Program-made: the position numbers and the translations under genes | From: an uncultured Chthonomonas sp. | GTDB taxonomy: Bacteria; Armatimonadota; Chthonomonadetes; Chthonomonadales; CAJBBX01 | Direction of reading: 5' to 3' | Assembly: GCA_903951425.1 (NCBI GenBank) | Contig: CAJBBX010000098.1 | Location: 37,707 to 101,706, forward strand | DNA: 64,000 nucleotides | The notes under the pieces: model-generated | What the model saw: only the letters and a program-made list of their open reading frames with translations | Databases searched by the model: none | Told to the model about the DNA's origin: nothing | In this document: positions 58,791-64,000 of the stretch, piece after piece | Position numbering within the stretch: the first letter of the stretch is position 1 | Layout: each line of letters opens with the position of its first letter

Positions 58791-59920
58791 GGGCAGAAGA
58801 CCACGTCGATGCCGTCAGCTCCAAACGTATCACGGAGCTGGCGGCAGAGGGCGCGAAGGCCGGGCGCCACGGAGTGGCTGAAGCCCACATCGATGATCAC
58901 GGTGGCGCTCTGCTCGGCGAGCATGACATCCTGCGTGCAGACGCCGCCGGCCACCAGGGCCCCGGCACCGGCGCGGTTCGCGTGCCAGTAGAGCCCGTCG
59001 CCCTGCCCGGCCGCCACCGCCACCGACGAGATGGGCAGGTCGGAGCGGTGCGAGAGACGGATCGAGGCGCCGCTGAGGGCGTCGGATACCTGCGCCAGCA
59101 CTGTGTCCAGCGAGACGTTCAGCGGTAGCTCAGCTACGCGGCCGCGCCCATACTGCGTGCCGGGGTTCCGCAGGGCGATGACGTCGTAGGCCACCTCCTC
59201 GTAGGGGTGCGCCTCCACGACAGCGGCGATGACGCCCTGCAACTCGCGCTGCGGGACGACCATCTCCAAGCGCACCTCCTCCATCTTGGTGAGTGTGCCG
59301 ACCTGCCCCGCCACCGGATGGGCGCCCGGTTCCGGCATCCATGTGCCCAGGCCGCGTGCTTGGAACGAGCAGTGGCTGTAGTTCCCCAGCCGTCCGGCTC
59401 CCGCTTCGGCGGCGGCGAGGTAGACCGCCTCAACGGCGCTTACGGGCACGTAGACGGCGATTCGGTGCAGGGTCTCGTTGCAGGTCGGACGCAGCAGGCG
59501 GGTGGCCGCCAGCCCCAGCGCCTCGGCCAGGCTGTCGTCGAAGCCGCCGGGTGCGGCGAAGTAGCTGTTCGCCAGCGCGTAGAGGCAACTGCCCTGCTCC
59601 AGGATGGTGGCGAGCTTGTTGCCGATGGGATCGTCCCGGCGTACGGCTGTGAGCGGCCCTGTCAGGAGCGGAGCGGCCGTGAGGATGAGGGCCCCGTCCC
59701 GGGCTGACGCGCACGCAAGGGCGCTCTGGGTGGCCATGGGGGCCACGACGATAGTGCGCACGGCGGCGGTCGGCGTGCCGGCCTGCAGTCCGTAGGGCGT
59801 CTCCGGCGAGGAGAGGGCAGGCGGCGCCAGGAACTCCAGAAACTCCACTACCTCGGCGACAGGCGTCGCGGTTGGGCGGCGTCCCGCCTCGTCTGCCGGC
59901 TTTGACTGGTCCGCGCTCAT
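58787..59920 (-). CDS. Nif3/DUF34-fold protein lacking the usual metal ligands
   Basis: This 377-residue protein has the Nif3 (YbgI/YqfO) layout: N-terminal alpha/beta part, an inserted domain (about 150-250, LHRIAVYVPVSAVEAVYLAAAEAGAGRLGNYSHCSFQARGLGTWMPEPG up to EAHPYEEVAYDVIAL) as in YqfO, and a C-terminal part. The metal-binding segments, however, are altered: the HHP loop reads TAAP (81-84), the HTNLD loop reads NSYFA (118-122), and the C-terminal DAGHxxxE reads DVGFSHSV (344-351). So the two-metal site appears lost, while the inserted domain is intact. GGGAGG precedes the ATG at 59920. Function is unknown; it may be a structural or regulatory homologue. Confidence 0.8.
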   Translation of the reverse strand: MSADQSKPADEAGRRPTATPVAEVVEFLEFLAPPALSSPETPYGLQAGTPTAAVRTIVVAPMATQSALACASARDGALILTAAPLLTGPLTAVRRDDPIGNKLATILEQGSCLYALANSYFAAPGGFDDSLAEALGLAATRLLRPTCNETLHRIAVYVPVSAVEAVYLAAAEAGAGRLGNYSHCSFQARGLGTWMPEPGAHPVAGQVGTLTKMEEVRLEMVVPQRELQGVIAAVVEAHPYEEVAYDVIALRNPGTQYGRGRVAELPLNVSLDTVLAQVSDALSGASIRLSHRSDLPISSVAVAAGQGDGLYWHANRAGAGALVAGGVCTQDVMLAEQSATVIIDVGFSHSVAPGLRALCRQLRDTFGADGIDVVFCP

Positions 59921-60015
59921 TCCTGCCTCCCATCTGCCCGCCGCAACCTCTGCTCGGGCGACCAGTATAACAACAGGGCACGGAAACGTCAAACGTAGCC
60001 GCGGCTAGCGGGCGG

Positions 60016-61362
60016 CTACTCGTCCGCTTCGGCGCTCTCCTCGAGGTTGTGCAGGGCGGCCTCGAAGTCATCCCGGGCCAGCGTCTTCGGCAGTGCCTGC
60101 AGACCCGCCTCGGCGTCGGCCAGGCGGATCAGCGCCTGCAGCCCGGCTTCGTTTACCGCGGCCCGCAGATCGGCCCCTGAGTAGCCGTCGGTGCGAGCCG
60201 CCAGGGCGTCGAGGTCCACATCCGGCGCCAGGTTAACCTTCCGCGTGAAGAGGCCGAGCAGGGCGCGCCGGCCTTCGGCGTCAGGAAGGGGCACCTCGAT
60301 CTCGCGGGAAAGGCGGCCGCCGCGCCGCACTGCGGGGTCGAGCATGTCGGGCCGGTTGGTTGCTCCCAGCACCAGGACGCGGTGGTTGGGGGTCATGCCG
60401 TCCATTTCCTGTAGAAACTGGTTGACCACCTTGTCGTAGTGCACGGCCACGCCGCCCTGGCGGATGGGCAGCAGGGCGTCGATCTCGTCGATGAAGATGA
60501 TCGCCGGCGCCGCGGCCCTCGCCTTGACAAAGAGGTCACGCACGCGCTTCTCGGATTCGCCCACATACATCTGGTTGATGTCGGCGGGCGAGGTGGCAAT
60601 GAACTTGAGCTTGGCTTCGTTGGCCAGGACGCGGGCGATGGTGGTCTTCCCGGTGCCGGGCGGACCCTTCAGGAGGATGCCCGTGGGCGGCTCTACGCCC
60701 AGGTCCCGGGCGAGGTCGGGCTGCTCCAGCATGAGCTGCACCTGCCGTAGCTCGCGCTTGACGCGGGCGCTGAGCACGACATCGGCCCAGCCCATGCGGC
60801 CGGCCTGTTCCTCGGTGGGCGGGGGGGGCTGGCTCACGCTGCCGGCGTCGCCGTGGTAGTCGCGCACCAGGGCCGCCATCTCACCGTCGGACGGGTCCAG
60901 CTCCGCGGCACGCTTCGCCTCGGTGAGGGCCTCCTCGCGGTAGCCCAGGTCACGCAGGGCGCGAGCGAGGTAGTAGCGCGCACGGGCGTGGGCCGGATCG
61001 CGCTGCAGGGCATCGCGCAGCGCGTGGACGGCATCGCGCAGACGCCGCTTGTGGGCGCTGAAGCGGCCCGAGCGCTGCCGGGCGACGGCATCGAAGCCGG
61101 CAAGGTGCGCCAGGTAGCCCACGCTCAGGTCGGTGAGCGTCGGCTTGATCTCCTCGGCCTGGTGCCAGAGCGCCCAGCCCAAGCGGAAGCGCACCTCGGC
61201 GCTCCGGGGCTCCAGGCTGGTGGCCAGCCGGAAGGCCTCTGCCGCCGCGTCCCAGTTGCCGGCCTTGGCCGACGCGAGACCCTCTGCCAGGGCGCGTTCG
61301 CCCCGGCTACGGCCCGGCGTGGCTCCCCGGCCCCTATCGGCGGCCGCCTCCTCCCCTTGCAT
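60016..61362 (-). CDS. TPR and AAA+ ATPase fusion protein
   Basis: The 448-residue protein has N-terminal TPR-like helices (about 20-160, ALAEGLASAKAGNWDAAAEAFRLATSLEP; ARARYYLARALRDLGYREEALTEAKRAAELDP) and a C-terminal AAA domain: Walker A GPPGTGKT (233-240), Walker B IIFIDEID (288-294), sensor-type LGATNRPDMLDPAVRRGGRLSREIEVPLP, and the lid. The AAA part is closest to the CDC48/FtsH/spastin-like class. It could be an unfoldase or disaggregase with TPRs as substrate binders; no protease domain is fused. It starts 5 nt after the PepV-like stop; the ribosome site is weak. Confidence 0.9.
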   Translation of the reverse strand: MQGEEAAADRGRGATPGRSRGERALAEGLASAKAGNWDAAAEAFRLATSLEPRSAEVRFRLGWALWHQAEEIKPTLTDLSVGYLAHLAGFDAVARQRSGRFSAHKRRLRDAVHALRDALQRDPAHARARYYLARALRDLGYREEALTEAKRAAELDPSDGEMAALVRDYHGDAGSVSQPPPPTEEQAGRMGWADVVLSARVKRELRQVQLMLEQPDLARDLGVEPPTGILLKGPPGTGKTTIARVLANEAKLKFIATSPADINQMYVGESEKRVRDLFVKARAAAPAIIFIDEIDALLPIRQGGVAVHYDKVVNQFLQEMDGMTPNHRVLVLGATNRPDMLDPAVRRGGRLSREIEVPLPDAEGRRALLGLFTRKVNLAPDVDLDALAARTDGYSGADLRAAVNEAGLQALIRLADAEAGLQALPKTLARDDFEAALHNLEESAEADE

Positions 61363-61367
61363 GGCCG

Positions 61368-62777
61368 CTACATGCTCACGTTGGCCAGCGCGTGCAGGGC
61401 GCGGGCGTAGATTCTGGCAGCGGTCACCAGGGTGCTGACAGCGATGCGCTCATCGGGCTCATGGGCGGGCCCGTCCTGCGATCCGGGGAGGTCCGCCCCA
61501 TAGGCCACGGCGTTGGGAGTGGCGCGGGCGTAGGTGCCGCCACCCATGGTGAGGGGCTTGGTCTTCGTATCGCCGGTCACCTCGCGGTAAACCTCCATGA
61601 GCGTGCGTGCAGGCTCGGCGTCCAGCGGCGCGTAGAGGGCGGGGCCGTTGCGCGTTTTGGCGAGGACCCACTGACCGTCCGCCAGCCGCGCCTTGACACG
61701 CTCGAGGAGCGTGTCAAACGACCAGAGGACCGGATAGCGGACATTGTAGACGACCCGAACGCTCTCCGCGGAGACTTCCAGGATGCCCAGGTTGCACGTG
61801 AGGGGACCGACGACCTCGTCACGGCCCTCGATGCCCAGGCCCGAACCCGCCGGGTCGCCGGTCTCGACGAGCCAACTCGCCCAGGCGATGTCGCCGCCTA
61901 GCGGCAACGTCCGTAGAACACGCGCGAGGCGCACGATGGCGTTGTCGCCCTCCTGCGGCAGGCTGCCGTGGGCCGACTTGCCGATGGAGCGCACCACCAG
62001 TTCCGCGCCCTCCAGGACGCACGTCACATTGCGGTCCCAGTAGTCTGCGAGCTGCCCGGAGGCCGCAGCGACGGCGCCTGCCGGACCGGTGATCCGCGCC
62101 TCGGCGGCATCTGGCACCATGTTCGATCGGCGCCCGCCCGTGGCACCGACGACGCGCAGTCCTCCGCACCCGGAGGGGCGCTGTAGGGTCAGCGTCACGT
62201 CGCAGATGCCCTTCTCGGCGTAGACCAGGGGGAAGCCCGCATCGGGAGCGAATGCCGCGGCGGGGCGCTCCTGCCCTGCCACGTCCCAGTAGTGCTTCAC
62301 GCAGCTGAAGCCGCTCTCCTCGTCGCAACCAAAGATCACGCGCACGCGGCGCTGGAGGGGCAGTCCGCTCTCCATGAGGGCCTTGGCCCCGAAGAGGGCG
62401 GCGAGGGTGGGGCCCTTGTCGTCGGACGTGCCGCGCCCATAAATGAAGCCGTCGACCAACTCGCCGCCGAAGGGATCGTGCGTCCAGCGGTCGCCGGCAG
62501 GCACCACGTCCAGATGGCCCAGCGCGGCAACCATCTCGGCGCCCTGTCCGAACTCGGCGTGGGCGGCGTGGCCGCCGATATCCGTTACTGAAAAGCCCAT
62601 GGATCGGCAGAGGTCCAGGGCGTCGTCCAGCGCGGCGCGGACCTCGCGGCCGTAGGGGCTGCCTGGCCCGTCCGGCTCGCCCTTCACGCTCGGCACCCGA
62701 ACGCTCGACTGCACGGCCGCCACGAGATCGTCAACATGGGCATCGATCCAGGTATCGAGCGCCGAGACATCCGCCAT
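61368..62777 (-). CDS. PepV/Sapep-like M20 dipeptidase
   Basis: The 469-residue M20-family metallopeptidase has the catalytic motifs ALGHLDVVPAGD (His/Asp), GRGTSDDKGPTLAALFGAKAL, FGCDEESGFSCVKHYWD (Glu pair) and PDAGFPLVYAEKG. The C-terminal MGGGTYARATPNAVAYGADLPGSQ carries the last His-less metal loop seen in the dipeptidase (Sapep/PepV) branch. It splits dipeptides in the cytoplasm. GGAGGGA precedes the ATG at 62777. It is cotranscribed with the TPR-AAA gene, 5 nt downstream. Confidence 0.9.
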   Translation of the reverse strand: MADVSALDTWIDAHVDDLVAAVQSSVRVPSVKGEPDGPGSPYGREVRAALDDALDLCRSMGFSVTDIGGHAAHAEFGQGAEMVAALGHLDVVPAGDRWTHDPFGGELVDGFIYGRGTSDDKGPTLAALFGAKALMESGLPLQRRVRVIFGCDEESGFSCVKHYWDVAGQERPAAAFAPDAGFPLVYAEKGICDVTLTLQRPSGCGGLRVVGATGGRRSNMVPDAAEARITGPAGAVAAASGQLADYWDRNVTCVLEGAELVVRSIGKSAHGSLPQEGDNAIVRLARVLRTLPLGGDIAWASWLVETGDPAGSGLGIEGRDEVVGPLTCNLGILEVSAESVRVVYNVRYPVLWSFDTLLERVKARLADGQWVLAKTRNGPALYAPLDAEPARTLMEVYREVTGDTKTKPLTMGGGTYARATPNAVAYGADLPGSQDGPAHEPDERIAVSTLVTAARIYARALHALANVSM

Positions 62778-62840
62778 GTGGTCCCTCCGTTGCGTATGAT
62801 GCAAGATAGACTACCCGCCCGCGGACCGACGCCCGCCGGA

Positions 62841-63020
62841 TCAGGCGGCGGCCGGGCGGCGCAGGTGGTCGCGGCAGAGGTTGGCCACGCGCATGAGGAT
62901 GTCGGCGCGGATGGGATCGACATCGGAACCGGCTACGAGGCACATCTCCAGCAGCGTGAGCGCCTCGGACTCGGTAAGGCTAAGCGCACGTGTCGTCGAC
63001 CGCGCGTCAGGTGCATTCAT
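62841..63020 (-). CDS. Small 59-residue protein
   Basis: A 59-residue reading frame starts at ATG 63020 with GGAGG 9 nt upstream and ends at TGA 62841. It is helical and partly acidic (LSLTESEALTLLEMCLVAGSDVDP, then RADILMRVANLCRDHLRRPAAA). No signal peptide. It is on the strand of the PepV-like gene, 63 nt upstream of it, so it may be the first gene of that operon. I do not recognise it. Confidence 0.55.
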   Translation of the reverse strand: MNAPDARSTTRALSLTESEALTLLEMCLVAGSDVDPIRADILMRVANLCRDHLRRPAAA

Positions 63021-63160
63021 CGGGTTCGACCTCCTTCAGACCGTCGCAATGCGGGCTCGGCGCCGGATAGGCCGGCTCCTGCCGCATCACACACACTCAG
63101 ACGTATGGAGCGGCCGGCCGGTGTCGTTGCGCCGCCCAAGTGCGGCGCGCGCCCGTGAGG

Positions 63161-63166
63161 TATACT
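63161..63166 (+). promoter_or_regulatory. Candidate -10 element of rpsB
   Basis: TATACT lies 107 nt before the rpsB start in the divergent region; no good -35 box is visible at 16-18 nt. The remaining leader holds no autoregulatory motif that I can name. Confidence 0.35.
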
Positions 63167-63273
63167 CGCAGTTCGATTCCGTGTGACCACACACCGGGTC
63201 AGAGGTTCGTGCGGGTCCGCCCTGCGGCGCACGGCCAATGAAGGCCCGGGAGGATCAAACCAGGAGGCTGCAC

Positions 63274-64000
63274 ATGGCTACGTTGTCGATGAAGGAGCTC
63301 CTCGAAGCAGGAGTGCATTTCGGGCACCAGACGCGCCGATGGAACCCGAAGATGAAGCGGTACATCTACGGCGCCCGCAACGGCATCTACATCATCGATC
63401 TGCATCAGACCCTGAAGCTCTTCGATGAGGCCCAGCGCTTCGTGCAGGACACGGTGGGCGCGGGCGGCTTCGTGCTCTTCGTGGGCACCAAGAAGCAGGC
63501 GCAGGACGCGGTCCGCGAAGCTGCCGAGCGTTGCCGCCAGTTCTACGTGAACCAGCGGTGGCTGGGCGGGATGCTGACGAACTTCAAGACCATCCAGACG
63601 CGCATCAAGCGCCTCGCTGAACTCAACGAGATGGAAGAGAAGGGCATCCTCGACAAGCTCACCAAGAAGGAAGCCACCGGCCTGCGCGAAGAGCGCGATA
63701 AGCTCGAGCGCTACCTCGGCGGCATCAAGACCATGCCCCGCCTGCCGGACGCCGTCTTCGTGGTGGACCTGAAGAAGGAGCACATCGCCGTCGCCGAAGC
63801 CCGCAAGCTGGAGATCCCGGTCATCGCGATCGTGGACACCAACTGCGACCCCGACGATGTCGACTTCGTGGTGCCCGGCAACGATGACGCCATCCGCGCC
63901 ATCAAGCTCATCTCGAACAAGATTGCCGACGCCATTATCGACGTGAAGCAGTCCGAGTGGGACAGCCAGGTCGAGGAGACCGTCGAGCCCGTGCCGGAGA
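63274..64000 (+). CDS. rpsB: 30S ribosomal protein S2 (C-terminus cut by window edge)
   Basis: The first 242 residues of S2 are visible, nearly full length. Landmarks are [119 protein letters not shown] and DYxxPGNDDA-type [22 protein letters not shown] precedes the ATG. tsf usually follows but is outside the window. Confidence 0.98.
   Translation, partial: MATLSMKELLEAGVHFGHQTRRWNPKMKRYIYGARNGIYIIDLHQTLKLFDEAQRFVQDTVGAGGFVLFVGTKKQAQDAVREAAERCRQFYVNQRWLGGMLTNFKTIQTRIKRLAELNEMEEKGILDKLTKKEATGLREERDKLERYLGGIKTMPRLPDAVFVVDLKKEHIAVAEARKLEIPVIAIVDTNCDPDDVDFVVPGNDDAIRAIKLISNKIADAIIDVKQSEWDSQVEETVEPVPE

Noticed and set aside
1..64000. Prophage, insertion sequence or integrated element
   Set aside because: No integrase, transposase, capsid or plasmid gene was seen, and base composition looks even by eye.

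Overview
The window looks like one contig of a GC-rich, free-living bacterium with strong GGAGG-type ribosome binding sites. It carries many exported proteins, three UroD-like proteins outside any haem pathway, a DUF6785-type membrane protein, GH127, GH2 and other glycosidase-like proteins, and a T-box leader on valS. This mix suits Armatimonadota best, with Planctomycetota-like or Hydrogenedentes-like lineages as alternatives. That placement is an inference from gene content, not from a marker phylogeny. No phage, insertion sequence or CRISPR array was seen.

Layout. 1-6.1 kb: the recR end, a GH127 arabinofuranosidase, a beta-propeller/phosphoesterase and a PHP phosphatase. 6.2-10.6 kb (minus strand): an HtrA protease, then a translationally coupled pair made of a secreted protein and a Tat-exported sugar-isomerase-fold protein. 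10.7-13.9 kb: an ECF sigma factor, a zinc anti-sigma factor and a membrane HEAT-like protein with a tail of three [LV]RPA repeats. 14-15.4 kb: divergent rubrerythrin and a glutathione peroxidase with an N-terminal CxxCH haem motif. 15.8-30.6 kb: carbohydrate island (two UroD-like proteins, a beta-helix protein, a PQQ-like propeller, a GHL10-like TIM barrel, a DUF6259-type protein, a HAD phosphatase and a GH2 enzyme), interrupted by hairpin-rich repeats and a second HEAT/LRPA protein. 30.8-34.9 kb: one large SBBP/cadherin-like surface-protein frame broken by two in-frame stops. 35-39.2 kb: a DUF6785 protein and an M61 peptidase that overlap. 39.3-46.5 kb: an EamA transporter, a sulfatase, DUF202, a cytidylate-kinase-like protein, a beta-helix protein, Mrp and ThuA. 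46.5-50.7 kb: sixA, rph and valS behind a valine T-box. 50.8-55.1 kb: a Gfo/Idh/MocA oxidoreductase, a third UroD-like protein, ilvD and a small secreted protein. 55.4-58.8 kb: an Ig-repeat exoprotein, tRNA-Cys and rhamnulokinase. 58.8-64 kb: a Nif3-fold protein lacking its metal ligands, a TPR-AAA ATPase, a PepV-like dipeptidase, a 59-residue small protein and the start of rpsB.

How it fits together. GH127 (arabinofuranose), GH2 (galactose or glucuronate), the beta-helix proteins, the sulfatase, rhamnulokinase and the isomerase-fold protein suggest turnover of a plant-type or sulfated polysaccharide rich in arabinose and rhamnose. No dedicated sugar importer is in view. The least explained items are the paired HEAT/LRPA-tail proteins, the CxxCH-glutathione peroxidase fusion, the metal-ligand-free Nif3 protein and the twice-stopped surface protein.
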